Source: Hydrococcus rivularis NIES-593
Lineage (GTDB): Bacteria > Cyanobacteriota > Cyanobacteriia > Cyanobacteriales > Microcystaceae
Reading direction: 5' to 3'
Assembly: GCF_001904635.1 (NCBI RefSeq)
Contig: NZ_MRCB01000015.1
Coordinates: 1-64,000 of the forward strand
DNA length: 64,000 nt
The position numbers and the translations under genes are program-made. The notes under the pieces are model-generated. The model did no database searches. It saw only the letters and a list, made by a program, of their open reading frames with translations, and was not told the origin of the DNA. Of the stretch, positions 9,651 to 19,382 are shown one piece after another; the first letter of the stretch is position 1, and the number at the start of each line of letters is the position of its first letter.

Positions 9651-12600
9651 TTAGCCACAAGTCATTTTGGCTTTCTCTGCTTCTTGGTAATCGGGTTTGA
9701 GCCTTAAGGCTTCCTGAAAGGCAGCTAATGCCATGGGAGGTTGCTGCAATTGGCATAGAGCCAACCCTTTGTAAAACCAAGCTTCGGCTTTGTCCTGGCT
9801 TGTCTGTTTGGGGTTATTGAGAATGCGATCGAATTCCTCAATGGCTTCCTTGTAGCGCCCCAAGCGCTGGAGTACTATTCCTTTGCCCCGCCTAGCTGGG
9901 AAATAGTCGGGAGAGTATTCTAGGGCGCGGTTGTAGGTGGCAAGGGCTTCTTCGTCTCGCTGCTCTTCCCTTAAGGCTCTAGCCTTAGAAGACCAAGCTA
10001 TTGAAAACTCTCGAATCATTGAGTTGCTTCCATTTTCTTGCTGTATTTTCTCAAGAATCTCAATGGCTTGCTCGATAGTTGCGAGGGCTTCTTCGGAATG
10101 CTTTAAACCTAGCAGGGATTCGCTTTTGTTAATCCAGAAAACCGGATCGTCCGGTTCAATAGCAATCGCTTTGTTAAACGCTGCGATCGCCTGCTCGTAC
10201 TGCTTGAGGTTATGGAGTGCTTCTCCTTGGCAATTCCAAGCATAAACCGCTTTTGGTTCGACAATTGCGGCTGTCGTACAAGAGTCGAGCATCTTATTAT
10301 AGTCGCGCAAGCCGGCTAGGGCATAGCCTCGGTTGGTCCAAGCTTGGTAGTAATTGCCATCGCTGGCTAAAATCTCGTCGTATTTAGCGATCGCCCCTTT
10401 GTATTCTCCTTGATTTAATAACTCGTTGCCCTGTTGAAAAAGTTTTGCTTCCCGATGTTCGAAGAAAAGATTGAAGCCAATCAGGGCAACGCCTGCGATC
10501 GCTCCGAAAGACAAGATGCGTCTGAGAGCTTTCTTTGTGGGTTTTTTATCGGTTTTTTTGTGGGGGGCGATGCTGGAAATATTTTCCGTTTGAGCCGGAT
10601 TGGGAGTTTCTGAAATCGATGTCCGCACAAACTTTGCCAATTCCGACTCTACCCAACTACGACTAAAAACTTCCTCATAGATGCGATTGGCTACTTTTAA
10701 GCTGCCGCGATCGTTAGTTATCAATCCCAAATTGAGCAACTCGACTTGTTCTAGCGTTCCATTGACCCGAACTTCTCCCAGCCGCAGAATTTGTCGATAG
10801 AGCTTCAGCAGTCGAAATGGTCCGCAATTTTTACTTGCAAGCAATCTCTGCCAAATTGCCTTAAGATGCTCGCCTGCCGCTCGGTTTTCCCAATTGGCGA
10901 TCAGGCATTGGCGGACTAGCTGTTCGATTCGCCTGGCTTCCTTTCCTGCCTCGATAAACGAGTCCGACTCGGCTATCAGTTGACATAACGTTTGGGTGAG
11001 GAAAACCTGTTCGTTTGTCCAAGCTAGTACTTCTTCGAGTACGCTGTAGGGGTAGCTGGCTTTTTCTTCGAGTTGAAACGATTCGAGTTTGAGGTCAGCC
11101 AGGTGCAAGCGGGTCAATTCTCGCTCGACCCAACTGCGACTAAAAACTTCCTCATAGATGCGATTGGCTACTTTTAAGCTGCCGCGATCGTTAGTTATCA
11201 ATCCCAAATTGAGCAACTCGACTTGTTCTGGCGTTCCATTGACTTTCACTTCTTCGAGACGCAGAATTTGTCGATAGAGCTTCAGCAGTCGAAATGGCTG
11301 ACACTGTTGATTGTTGAGCAGTCTGGAGCGAATTGCCTTGAGATGCTCGCTTGCCGCCTGGTTTTCCCAATCTTCGATTAGACATTGGCGGACTAGCTGC
11401 TCGACTCGCCTGGCTTCCTCTCCTGCCTCGATAAACGAGTCCGACTCGGCTATCAGTTGACATAATGTTTGGGTGAGGAAAACCCGTTCGTTTGTCCAAG
11501 CTAGTACTTCTTCGAGTACGCTGTAGGGGTAGCTGGCTTTTTCTTCGAGTTGAAACGATTCGAGTTTGAGGTCAGCCAGGTGCAAGCGCGTCAATTCTCG
11601 CTCGACCCAACTGCGACTAAAAACTTCCTCATAGATGCGATTGGCTACTTTTAAGCTGTTGCAATCCTCAACGATCAATCCCAGATCGAGCAACTCGGCT
11701 TGTTCTGGCATTTCATTGACTCTCACTTCTTCGAGACGCAGAATCTGTCGATAGAGCTTCAGCAGTCGAAATGGCTGACACTGTTGATTGTTGAGCAGTC
11801 TGGAGCGAATTGCCTTGAGATGCTCGCTTGCCGCCTGGTTTTCCCAATCTTCGATTAGGCGCGCTCTAGCGAGCTGCCCAACTCGGCTGGCTTCCTCTCC
11901 TGATTCGATAAACGAGTTCGACTCGGCTACCAATTGACACAGCTTTTGGGTCAGGGAAAACTGTTCGTTTGTCCAAGCTAGTACTTCTTCGAGTACGCTG
12001 TAGGGATAGCGAGCTTTGTTTTCTAGTTTGAAAAGTTTGAGTCTAATTTGACTAAAAGGTTGCAAATTCGCCAATTCTTGTTCTACCCAACTGCGATCGA
12101 TAACCTTTTCATAAATGGGATTGGATACTTGTAACGCGCCTCGATATTTCATTATTAATCCCAGATCGAGTAGCTCGGCTTGTTCTGGGGTGTTATTAGC
12201 GGGAACTTCTCCGAATTTTAGAATTTGCCGATATAGACTGAGCAGTTGAAGTGGCTCGCAACGTTGATTTTTTAGCAGTTTTTGCCGAATCGCTTCTAGA
12301 TGCTCCGGCAAGCAGTTCTCTATCGGATGAGCCTGTCCGCCATTTGTCTGGCGTTCGGGAACCAAAAAATCTAGGAAAAAGTCTAAAGTAGTTGGCTTGA
12401 GCCACCCTTTTTTAACAGCCAGCTCCCCGAATCGAAGTCCGGTTTGCCTTTGCTCGGAGAGAACGATCTCGATCTGAAGCTCGTTTAATAGTGCCGCTTC
12501 TTTAAGATATTGCCCCAAAGGTCGTTTCGATTCCTGGTTGGCTAAAGTCGGCCACTTTTGTACAAAAAAGTCAACCGTGTTCTGTTTGACCCATCCTCGC

Positions 12601-12770
12601 AACGCCAGAATTTCTCCAATTCGCAGGTTTGGGGAGCGAGTCTGCTCTCGCAGAGCGACTTCTATCTGGGCGGCTGAAACCAGGTCGGCCTGTTGCAGAA
12701 CTGTACCAAGGGGCTTGATAGAAGAAGTCTTTAACATGGATTGTCCGATCGCAATGGCACCACAAACCAA
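9651..12770 (-). CDS. Repeat-built TPR protein with two N-terminal GspE_N-like units and four winged-helix-like repeats
   Basis: 1039 aa. Residues 1-135 hold two units of the pattern LGxxLxxAxLxxxxQIExxLxEQ...GEL..xxGW, resembling the MshEN/GspE_N fold. Residues about 140-710 hold repeats in which HLxAIRxRLL, LLxLYRQIL, ELLxLGLI, NxIYExVxxRSWVE and LEEVLAWTNEQ..LTQxLCQL recur; the RSWVE box begins near 223, 383, 542 and 701. Cyanobacterial AAA-like proteins carry one such module behind an ATPase domain; here the ATPase is absent and the module is multiplied. A transmembrane helix (about 751-770) follows, then TPRs (about 775-1039). Probably a membrane-anchored protein-interaction scaffold; function unknown. 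Confidence 0.8.
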   Translation of the reverse strand: MVCGAIAIGQSMLKTSSIKPLGTVLQQADLVSAAQIEVALREQTRSPNLRIGEILALRGWVKQNTVDFFVQKWPTLANQESKRPLGQYLKEAALLNELQIEIVLSEQRQTGLRFGELAVKKGWLKPTTLDFFLDFLVPERQTNGGQAHPIENCLPEHLEAIRQKLLKNQRCEPLQLLSLYRQILKFGEVPANNTPEQAELLDLGLIMKYRGALQVSNPIYEKVIDRSWVEQELANLQPFSQIRLKLFKLENKARYPYSVLEEVLAWTNEQFSLTQKLCQLVAESNSFIESGEEASRVGQLARARLIEDWENQAASEHLKAIRSRLLNNQQCQPFRLLKLYRQILRLEEVRVNEMPEQAELLDLGLIVEDCNSLKVANRIYEEVFSRSWVERELTRLHLADLKLESFQLEEKASYPYSVLEEVLAWTNERVFLTQTLCQLIAESDSFIEAGEEARRVEQLVRQCLIEDWENQAASEHLKAIRSRLLNNQQCQPFRLLKLYRQILRLEEVKVNGTPEQVELLNLGLITNDRGSLKVANRIYEEVFSRSWVERELTRLHLADLKLESFQLEEKASYPYSVLEEVLAWTNEQVFLTQTLCQLIAESDSFIEAGKEARRIEQLVRQCLIANWENRAAGEHLKAIWQRLLASKNCGPFRLLKLYRQILRLGEVRVNGTLEQVELLNLGLITNDRGSLKVANRIYEEVFSRSWVESELAKFVRTSISETPNPAQTENISSIAPHKKTDKKPTKKALRRILSFGAIAGVALIGFNLFFEHREAKLFQQGNELLNQGEYKGAIAKYDEILASDGNYYQAWTNRGYALAGLRDYNKMLDSCTTAAIVEPKAVYAWNCQGEALHNLKQYEQAIAAFNKAIAIEPDDPVFWINKSESLLGLKHSEEALATIEQAIEILEKIQQENGSNSMIREFSIAWSSKARALREEQRDEEALATYNRALEYSPDYFPARRGKGIVLQRLGRYKEAIEEFDRILNNPKQTSQDKAEAWFYKGLALCQLQQPPMALAAFQEALRLKPDYQEAEKAKMTCG
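10661..12104. repeat. Three near-identical in-frame tandem units of about 477 bp inside the TPR protein gene
   Basis: The string GACTAAAAAC starts at 10661, 11138 and 11615, exactly 477 bp (159 codons) apart. The corresponding site of the next unit is near 12095, 480 bp on. A second anchor, CTGTAGG, starts at 11044, 11521 and 11998. Long stretches between units are identical apart from scattered substitutions, which suggests recent duplication or gene conversion. Confidence 0.9.
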
Positions 12771-12990
12771 TATTTTCCTGATTTTATTCGGTGTGTGGCA
12801 AAAGTGCGACCGTTCGGGCGTAACAGTTTATGTCAGATTTTTATACAAGATCATCTACATTGTTGCGCTTACTTGCGCTCGATCGTGCGGCAATTCTTGT
12901 AATTGTTCTGGGTTGACTACTGCGCTTTAGTTTCAAAAATGCTAACCTTATTGCCTAATGAGCGTCGTCAATTGAGACATACTAGGGTTG

Positions 12991-13860
12991 TTAAATCGTA
13001 CCTCTAAACAAACCTTGAGGGCGTACTAGCAGAATCGCGATCATAATCAACAGCGCTACGCCTAGCTTGTAGTCTGCACCCAGCCAAGGAATGCTGACGC
13101 TTAATTCTTGAGCGATGCCGATCGCAATTCCTCCTGCGATCGCGCCGTAAGGATTGCCAATTCCCCCTAGAATCACCGCAGCAAACATGGGCAGGATCAA
13201 AAACCAGCCCATGTTGGGACGGACTCCACCGGTTATGAGTCCAAACATGACTCCGCCTAAAGCCGTCAAAATCCCATTAATAACCCAAGTCCAGAAAACG
13301 ACTCGCTCGACGTTAATTCCCGATACCCGCGCGAGGTCGATATTATCGGCGACGGCTCGCATCGCTTTGCCAATTTTGGTATTCTGTAGAATAAAGTGGA
13401 GAACTGCGATCGCGACAATTGCCAATCCGATCGTTAACAGGCGATCGAAAGCTACTCTCATATTCCCGATCGCTACTGCGGGAATGACTGGCAAATCATA
13501 GCGTTGATTGCTTCCCCCCCAGATAAACAAAATGCCGTTGCGCACAAACAGGGCGAGTCCGATGGAGATAATAATTAGCGTGGTAGAAGTTGCCCTGCGA
13601 TCGCGCATTGGTTTCCACAGTAATTGTTCCGATAGCAACATGGCTGCGACGGTTCCCGTAGCGCCTATGGGGATCGCCAGCCAGATATTGACTCCATTGG
13701 TATTTGCCAGCCAAGCTAAATACGCTCCCAAGGTCATAAAATCCCCATGGGCAAAATTTGACAGTCGCAAAATTCCATAAGTCAGGGTAAGTCCTACGGC
13801 TGCCAGCGCAATAACGCTTCCTACAGCAAGTCCATTGAAGAGTAGTTGAGGGGTGTCCAT
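12991..13860 (-). CDS. Branched-chain/neutral amino acid ABC transporter permease, LivH type
   Basis: 289 aa, almost entirely hydrophobic, with about eight predicted membrane spans. It starts LLFNGLAVGSVIALAAVGLTL and has the family signatures YGILRLSNFAHGDFM and GGIGNPYGAIAGG. This is the LivH subunit family; in cyanobacteria the NatD permease of the neutral amino-acid transporter belongs here. No partner permease, ATPase or binding-protein gene is adjacent, so it may work with subunits encoded elsewhere, as is common in cyanobacteria. The specific substrate cannot be read. Confidence 0.9.
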   Translation of the reverse strand: MDTPQLLFNGLAVGSVIALAAVGLTLTYGILRLSNFAHGDFMTLGAYLAWLANTNGVNIWLAIPIGATGTVAAMLLSEQLLWKPMRDRRATSTTLIIISIGLALFVRNGILFIWGGSNQRYDLPVIPAVAIGNMRVAFDRLLTIGLAIVAIAVLHFILQNTKIGKAMRAVADNIDLARVSGINVERVVFWTWVINGILTALGGVMFGLITGGVRPNMGWFLILPMFAAVILGGIGNPYGAIAGGIAIGIAQELSVSIPWLGADYKLGVALLIMIAILLVRPQGLFRGTI

Positions 13861-13894
13861 TATTGGGTTATCAGTAAACAGTTATCAGTAGATA

Positions 13895-13961
13895 GTAGGG
13901 GCGGGTTGATCTAAAAATACTAGAAATTTACCAATACTTAGGGTCAAAAACCCGCCCCTAC
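13895..13961. repeat. Long inverted repeat
   Basis: GTAGGGGCGGGTT (13895-13907) is the exact reverse complement of AACCCGCCCCTAC (13949-13961), with 41 nt between. It lies between the LivH and DUF6671 genes. It looks like a small dispersed cyanobacterial hairpin element rather than a promoter feature. Confidence 0.75.
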
Positions 13962-14026
13962 AGTAGTTAATGGTTAGTTGTTCAATCAATAGTCAACACA
14001 AGAGCGATCTAATTGTCAAGTTGAAT

Positions 14027-14890
14027 TTAGGGATTACAATACGGACAGTAAGATGGATCGGCTGTTTCTACGCCATCGGGGGATAAAGTTTCTTGCCTAT
14101 AATTGCATTTTTGACATTGATAAATGGCAGCCCGAATTAGAGAAGTAGGCGAAGAACACCAACCGCAAGGCAACCCAGATAATCGTTCGACAATATCAAA
14201 TCCGGGGGCAGAACATTGGGGACAGAATCGATTGAGTTTTTCAATTAGATTGTGAGTTGCTTTTGCGATCGCTTTCATGCGAGTGGGATTGTACATTGCT
14301 CGCATGTCGGTTTCAATATGAATGGTTTTGGTAGGAGATTTTTTCAGAAAAATTTCTACTGATTCAATCAGTTTTTCTTGTGTAATAATTCCTTTAATGA
14401 TTTCTTCTTTTTCGGTGGAATTCTGGCTGGCCATGACGACTAAGCCATGTTCGGGGAATCCAACTTTTTGTGCAAATTCTAAAGCTGCTTCGATCGATCT
14501 GACTTGTTGATGATTATGGTTAGTTTCTGTGGTTATTTCTTGTCCAATAATTTCTAATTGATTAGTTTTATCGATTAATAAAACAATTTCGCGATCGCAA
14601 GATAAAAAGGGAAAAGCTGGATGGGGATAAAAACTCCCTTCACTGGCTATAGCAATTGTCTCGCCAGTAAATTCTAAAACTTTTTGAGCTTTTAATCGAG
14701 CCGCTTCGATTTGAGTTCCAACTCGCTTAATTTCTCTAGTAAAAGTTCCAAAACGATCCGTATCGAATTGAGATGGGACAATAACTTGCAGGTTCAGTTC
14801 TGTCTCCAGAAGCGGTGCAATGACTCGCTCTTTTTGATGCATGGTTGCTAAAATAGCAAGACGATTTTTAAACCAAGAAATTCTAGACAT
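14027..14890 (-). CDS. DUF6671-like protein with C-terminal zinc ribbons
   Basis: 287 aa. The N-terminal two thirds are a globular domain (starting near MHQKERVIAPLLE, with ASEGSFYPHP and CDREIVLLID). The last about 70 residues carry four CxxC pairs (CPQC, CGWC, CQKC, CPYC), implying two zinc-ribbon units. I assign it tentatively to DUF6671; the molecular function is unknown. ATG start at 14890. It stands alone between an inverted repeat and a roughly 300-bp intergenic stretch. Confidence 0.7.
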   Translation of the reverse strand: MSRISWFKNRLAILATMHQKERVIAPLLETELNLQVIVPSQFDTDRFGTFTREIKRVGTQIEAARLKAQKVLEFTGETIAIASEGSFYPHPAFPFLSCDREIVLLIDKTNQLEIIGQEITTETNHNHQQVRSIEAALEFAQKVGFPEHGLVVMASQNSTEKEEIIKGIITQEKLIESVEIFLKKSPTKTIHIETDMRAMYNPTRMKAIAKATHNLIEKLNRFCPQCSAPGFDIVERLSGLPCGWCSSPTSLIRAAIYQCQKCNYRQETLSPDGVETADPSYCPYCNP

Positions 14891-15190
14891 TGCTAGTAAG
14901 TGTTGGTTTCAAATAAATAATTTCGATCTTCATTCAACTACAACTAAAAACTTGACTCAAATCAGAAGGAGTCTCATTTAGTAGCTAGAAAATAAGGTTA
15001 GGTTCGTTAAAATAGTATAGATCTTATGCTTGAATCACTCGTTCATAAAATCTCGATCGCGCGACGAGCTATGCTAAGTTTGCCATAGCAATCCTGATTA
15101 TTTCTCTATTATTTCTCTGATTATAGATTAGCTAAAAGAGCGATCGCGGTCATTCCATCAAGCTTCTGGTACTTTTTTCTCGATCTACAT
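14891..15190. other. Intergenic region between divergent genes
   Basis: About 300 nt between the divergent DUF6671 gene and rtcA. It is AT-rich and contains one HIP1 site near 15142. It must carry both promoters, but no convincing operator or RNA gene was seen. Confidence 0.5.
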
Positions 15191-16231
15191 ATGATTACCA
15201 TTGATGGCTCTTATGGCGAAGGCGGCGGTCAAGTACTCCGCACCAGCCTCAGCTTAGCTGCTATTACGGGTCAACCCCTTCGTCTTGAGAAAATTCGGGC
15301 AGGTCGTCCCAAACCTGGATTGGCGGCTCAACATCTCACTTCCGTGCGGGCAGCAGCGGCGGTTTGTCGAGCGCAACTCCGAGGCGATGCGCTGGGTTCG
15401 ACAACCTTAGAATTTATTCCCAATCGTGCTACCCAGGCAGGACGCTATACTTTCGATGTCACCGAGGCAAGAGAAGGAGGATCTGCTGGAGCCGTTACCT
15501 TGATCTTACAGACTATTTTACTGCCACTAGCCTTGGCAAAGGGAGAATCAGTGGTCATTCTCAAGGGGGGTACGCACGTTCCTTGGAGTCCTCCGGTCAC
15601 TTATATCGAACAAGTCTATCTGCCCATTGTCAAACAACTTGGCGTACAAGCAGAAGTGGAGCTACGCGCGTGGGGTTGGTATCCTGCTGGCGGCGGCGAG
15701 GTAGAACTGCGAGTAAAGGGCAACAGCACCTTGAGAGGCATTCGGTTGTTAGAGCGAGGAAATTTGCAACAAGTGCGGGGATTAGCGGTGGTGACAGAAC
15801 TGCCGTCTCATATCCCTCAACGAATGGCTAGCCGCGCAGAAAGTCTATTGCACCAAGAGCATCTTAAGGCTCAGGTGAAACCTTTGAGAGAGAAGGGCAG
15901 AACGCCAGGAGCAGGAATTTTTCTGACAGCCGAATACGAGTTTAGTCGGGCTGGATTTAGTGCCTTGGGACGGCAAGGACTTCCAGCAGAACGAGTCGCA
16001 GAAATGGCAGTCCAAGAATTGCTAGAGTTTCACGCCAAGGGAGCGCCTGTCGATAAGCATTTAGCCGATCAACTTCTTTTGCCTACCGCCTTAGCAGGGG
16101 ATGCAAGTCAGTATCGAGTCGCTGAAATTACCGAACATTTGACTACAAATGCATGGGTAATCTCTCAATTTGGATTAGCTGCGATCGATTTTGACACGGA
16201 AAATCAAATAGTTTTTGTTGCTCCAAATTAG
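15191..16231 (+). CDS. rtcA: RNA 3'-terminal phosphate cyclase
   Basis: 346 aa, the usual RtcA length. It converts RNA 3'-phosphate to 2',3'-cyclic phosphate using ATP through a covalent enzyme-AMP intermediate. Visible signatures are IDGSYGEGGGQVLRTSLSL at the N-terminus, AGRPKPGLAAQH, and GGGEVELRV in the middle. Near the C-terminus is DKHLADQLLLP, whose His is the expected nucleotidylated residue. No rtcB or rtcR partner is adjacent. ATG start directly after CTACAT; no strong Shine-Dalgarno sequence. Confidence 0.96.
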   Translation: MITIDGSYGEGGGQVLRTSLSLAAITGQPLRLEKIRAGRPKPGLAAQHLTSVRAAAAVCRAQLRGDALGSTTLEFIPNRATQAGRYTFDVTEAREGGSAGAVTLILQTILLPLALAKGESVVILKGGTHVPWSPPVTYIEQVYLPIVKQLGVQAEVELRAWGWYPAGGGEVELRVKGNSTLRGIRLLERGNLQQVRGLAVVTELPSHIPQRMASRAESLLHQEHLKAQVKPLREKGRTPGAGIFLTAEYEFSRAGFSALGRQGLPAERVAEMAVQELLEFHAKGAPVDKHLADQLLLPTALAGDASQYRVAEITEHLTTNAWVISQFGLAAIDFDTENQIVFVAPN

Positions 16232-16450
16232 TTCTATTAAGTAGGCGGATACCATAATAAAGATTTGCTTTGCCGATGAAGTTGATAGCGCGATCGCAAA
16301 CATTTCGTTGCTCAGAGATTAGCTAGCAGAGGATGCGATCGAAGCGGGTGACAGGATAATATGCGCTCCTAACAAAAAAGCCGTTGTGAATTTAACGATC
16401 ATTATTTAAAGTAATCTTACGTAAGCTAATTTTCACAAAAACTATGAGTC

Positions 16451-17257
16451 GTGATGAATAACGCTGCCGTCGCTATTAGTAGTGCCCTTGTAGGAGTAGC
16501 CTTAAATGTCCTCCCCGCGCAAGCCGTAACATTTAAAGATGTTACTCAAGGAATTTTGACATTTGAGGTAACTGGCTTTTCTAGCTATGAGCCTGAGATC
16601 CCAATAACAGGACAGGGCACCTTTGAATACAGTTCGGAGCCTATTGAAGGAACATTTGTTCTTCTATCTAATGGGGAGTTTTTATTTTTTAACGATCCCA
16701 ACGATATTCCCAACCCCAACGATCCTGCCAATCCCCTCGAATTCTATCTCATGGATAGCCTCTACATCGATCGCACTCAAAACCTTCATTTTATCAAAAA
16801 TGTTGACATTTCCTTCTCTTTAGGAAGTAGGTTCTCTTATACTCAGACGGACTTAACTTCTGGCAGTCTTTCGTTGTATAGTACTCTGTTGTTTGAACCT
16901 CCTGGCAGTAGCTCATTTCCTCCCGGTTCTGGAGGACTTTATTCTATTAGTGGAAACGATCCGAGATTCACTCCATCTAGTCTACTTTTTGAAGCTAGTT
17001 GGTTTTTAGGATATCCATTGGGCGCAGATAGCTATCAGCTTAGTTTATCGAATAATGGAACAGTATTCGGCATCGTGTCAGATAATCTTCCTAATATTGT
17101 TGATTTTGATGGCACATGGACAGCAGAAGCTATTGATAGCTCCCAACCTCCTACGGTTTCCGTTCCCGAACCGCAACCTCTGGTTATGCTTGGTGCAAGT
17201 GCAGCTTTAGGGGTAGCAGTCTTAAGCAAGCGCAAGCCGTCTAAGAATAAATATTAA
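16451..17257 (+). CDS. PEP-CTERM sorting-domain protein
   Basis: 268 aa. A signal peptide ends near LPAQAVTF. The body is low in Cys and rich in Ser, Pro and Asn, with no enzyme motif. The C-terminus has VPEPQPL, a hydrophobic stretch and a basic tail (SKRKPSKNK), the PEP-CTERM signal recognised by exosortase. It is expected to be exported and anchored or released at the envelope; function unknown. The start may be GTG at 16451 or ATG at 16454. Upstream of tldD by 49 nt on the same strand, but functional linkage is doubtful. Confidence 0.82.
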   Translation: MMNNAAVAISSALVGVALNVLPAQAVTFKDVTQGILTFEVTGFSSYEPEIPITGQGTFEYSSEPIEGTFVLLSNGEFLFFNDPNDIPNPNDPANPLEFYLMDSLYIDRTQNLHFIKNVDISFSLGSRFSYTQTDLTSGSLSLYSTLLFEPPGSSSFPPGSGGLYSISGNDPRFTPSSLLFEASWFLGYPLGADSYQLSLSNNGTVFGIVSDNLPNIVDFDGTWTAEAIDSSQPPTVSVPEPQPLVMLGASAALGVAVLSKRKPSKNKY

Positions 17258-17306
17258 AATTGAGAACTAGACCGATCTTGTTGTCTATTTCTTTGATTAT
17301 CGTTTC

Positions 17307-18794
17307 ATGGTACAAGCTCCCGCACAGATTACTCCCACCGAATTAGCGACTCTGGCGATCGAACTGATTCGTCAAGCTGGTTGCGAATACGGCGATATAC
17401 GTCTTTGCACCTATCGCAATCAACGCCTGAGCGCACGCGATCGCTCTATGAGCAATCTCTGCGATAACGTCAGTTCGGGTTTTGGCGTGCGAGTCCTTCT
17501 CAACGGCGCTTGGGGTTTTGCCGCCAGTCACCGCAAAACGCCAGAAGAAATCGCTCGCATCGTTGCTCAAGCAGTAGAAATTGCTAAAGGGAGTCATCTA
17601 ACCCAACAAGAACCCGTTCGCTTAGTTCCAGTAGAAGCGTACCGCGATCGCTACCTTACTCCCATCGAAATCGATCCCTTCGACGTTTCCATTTCCGAAA
17701 AAGCAGAACTCTTACTCGATCTTACGGGGCGCTTGCTCGGCTATCAAGAAAGAGGCATCAAAAAAGCCTATTCCTTTCTCAATTTCACCCGCGAAGAGAA
17801 AACCTTTGCCTCCACAGAAGGATCGCTGATCGAGCAAACCATCTATCGCAGCTATGCGGGATTTAGCTGTATGGCGATCGCCAATGGAGACGCACAGAGT
17901 CGCACCTACGAGCGATCGCCTCTAAATCTCGGTTACGAACATATTAACCCTTCTGATTTGTTGGCGAATGTAGACCGCGTGGCAGAAGAAGCGATCGAAA
18001 AAGTCCACGCACCGGATGGTCCGTCCAACACTAGAACTAACCTAATTCTCAAACCCACTAACCTATGGCTGACCATTCATGAATCCGTCGGACATCCCAC
18101 CGAATTAGATCGGGTATATGGCTACGAGGCAAACTTTGCCGGAACCAGCTTTGCCACTACCGATAAAATGGGCAAGCTGCAATACGGCGCGCCTTGGATT
18201 AATTTTGTCGCCGATCGCACCCAAGCTGGCGGACGCGGTACTATGGGTTACGATGACGAAGGCGTGAAAGCCCAAGAATGGTACGTCGTCAAAGATGGTA
18301 TTTTAGTCGATTATCTCACCGACCGGGAAACTGCCCATCGGTTAGGTCGCAGTAGCAGCAATGGCAGTGCCTACGCCGACAGTTGGTCGAGCGTTCCGAT
18401 GGTGCGCATTCCCAATTTAGGATTAGAACCAGGAGAAGATGGCGGCAGTCATACGGCAACTTTAGAAGAGATGATTGCCGATACCAAAGAGGGGATTTTA
18501 ATCGATGGAATTGGCAGTTTTTCCATCGATCAGCAGCGGCGCAATTTTCAATTTGGTGGCGATGCTTTCTGGAAAATTGAAAATGGTAAAGTGGTAGGGA
18601 TGTTAAAAAACGTCACCTATCATTCGATGACAACGGATTTTTGGAATAGCGTCGATGCGATTGGTACTGCCTCTCAAAGAATGCAATGTGGCACGAATCT
18701 GTGCGGGAAAGGCGAACCGATGCAGGTTGCTCAGATGACTCATGCTTGCGTTCCCGTGCGAGTTAAGAATATTCAGATTGGGAGAAATTCTTAG
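17307..18794 (+). CDS. tldD: TldD family metalloprotease
   Basis: 495 aa. The TldD/PmbA fold is recognisable, with the zinc motif HESVGH (His258, Glu259, His263) followed by PTELDRVYGYEANFAGTSF, which marks the TldD (catalytic) subunit rather than TldE/PmbA. The C-terminus has the typical GTxLCGKGEPMQ..QMTHACVP block. TldD-TldE complexes degrade unstructured peptides and in other bacteria mature RiPPs such as microcin B17. The partner tldE is not adjacent in this window. The TOMM cluster 4 kb away makes a link conceivable but unproven. Confidence 0.94.
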   Translation: MVQAPAQITPTELATLAIELIRQAGCEYGDIRLCTYRNQRLSARDRSMSNLCDNVSSGFGVRVLLNGAWGFAASHRKTPEEIARIVAQAVEIAKGSHLTQQEPVRLVPVEAYRDRYLTPIEIDPFDVSISEKAELLLDLTGRLLGYQERGIKKAYSFLNFTREEKTFASTEGSLIEQTIYRSYAGFSCMAIANGDAQSRTYERSPLNLGYEHINPSDLLANVDRVAEEAIEKVHAPDGPSNTRTNLILKPTNLWLTIHESVGHPTELDRVYGYEANFAGTSFATTDKMGKLQYGAPWINFVADRTQAGGRGTMGYDDEGVKAQEWYVVKDGILVDYLTDRETAHRLGRSSSNGSAYADSWSSVPMVRIPNLGLEPGEDGGSHTATLEEMIADTKEGILIDGIGSFSIDQQRRNFQFGGDAFWKIENGKVVGMLKNVTYHSMTTDFWNSVDAIGTASQRMQCGTNLCGKGEPMQVAQMTHACVPVRVKNIQIGRNS

Positions 18795-18826
18795 GCATTT
18801 GTTTTAATCGTAGACAAGGGTTGGTC

Positions 18827-18858
18827 GTGCTGGAAAACTCTTTCCGGCACTGTCTTTT
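18827..18858 (+). terminator. Probable intrinsic terminator after tldD
   Basis: GTGCTGGAAA (18827-18836) pairs with TTTCCGGCAC (18841-18850) with one G-T wobble and a short loop, followed by TGTCTTTT. It lies 33 nt after the tldD stop. Confidence 0.6.
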
Positions 18859-19046
18859 CGCGTTTTGAGATGGGTTTTTAGAAATCAATCATTGTTATTG
18901 CTACCCGAATCTCAATTCGATTTTTACAGATTAAGAAAATATTTAAATATTAATTAATTTCTGTTATTAAAGTTAGAATTTAATCTAGAATCAGAGATTT
19001 GTCTATCAAGATTGGGTGAGAAAGATCTTAAAATTTGAGGTTAAAC

Positions 19047-19382
19047 ATGACAGAATTTCATGATTTTCTTAGACATAAGTATGCCTACGTTGCGATTGGC
19101 GAATTCAAACCGGGCTGCTTTTCAGAAGCACAAAAGCTCTACGAAGAGGCAGTGTCTATGTATACCCATGGTTTTAAAGGAGCTTTTCTCCTACAAAAAC
19201 CAGGAACTGATGAAGGAATTGCCGTCATCATGTGGGAAAAAATAGAGGATATGGAATCTAACCAAAGTGAGACTTATAATCAGATTTTAAAGAAAATGAA
19301 TCCCTTATTTGCTAAACCTCCGATTACGGATTTTTATGAGGTATGCAGTGAAATTGATGGAGGAAAGAAGTCTAAATCATAG
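19047..19382 (+). CDS. Small protein of unknown function, possibly ABM-like fold
   Basis: 111 aa from the ATG at 19047; an in-frame TTG 12 nt upstream is less likely because GAGG sits at a better distance from the ATG. Segments YVAIGEFKPG, GFKGAFLLQ and GIAVIMWEKIEDME alternate predicted strands and helices, recalling the dimeric alpha-beta barrel of antibiotic-biosynthesis-monooxygenase-like proteins. That resemblance is by eye only. No catalytic motif. Stand-alone gene, convergent with the GH57 gene. Confidence 0.65.
   Translation: MTEFHDFLRHKYAYVAIGEFKPGCFSEAQKLYEEAVSMYTHGFKGAFLLQKPGTDEGIAVIMWEKIEDMESNQSETYNQILKKMNPLFAKPPITDFYEVCSEIDGGKKSKS

Noticed and set aside
10661..12104. Possible CRISPR-like or other regular array
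   Set aside because: The repeat unit is 477 bp, in frame and protein-coding; there are no spacers.
12538..12930. 130-codon plus-strand frame at the start of the TPR protein
   Set aside because: Mostly antisense to a well supported gene and without a start signal.
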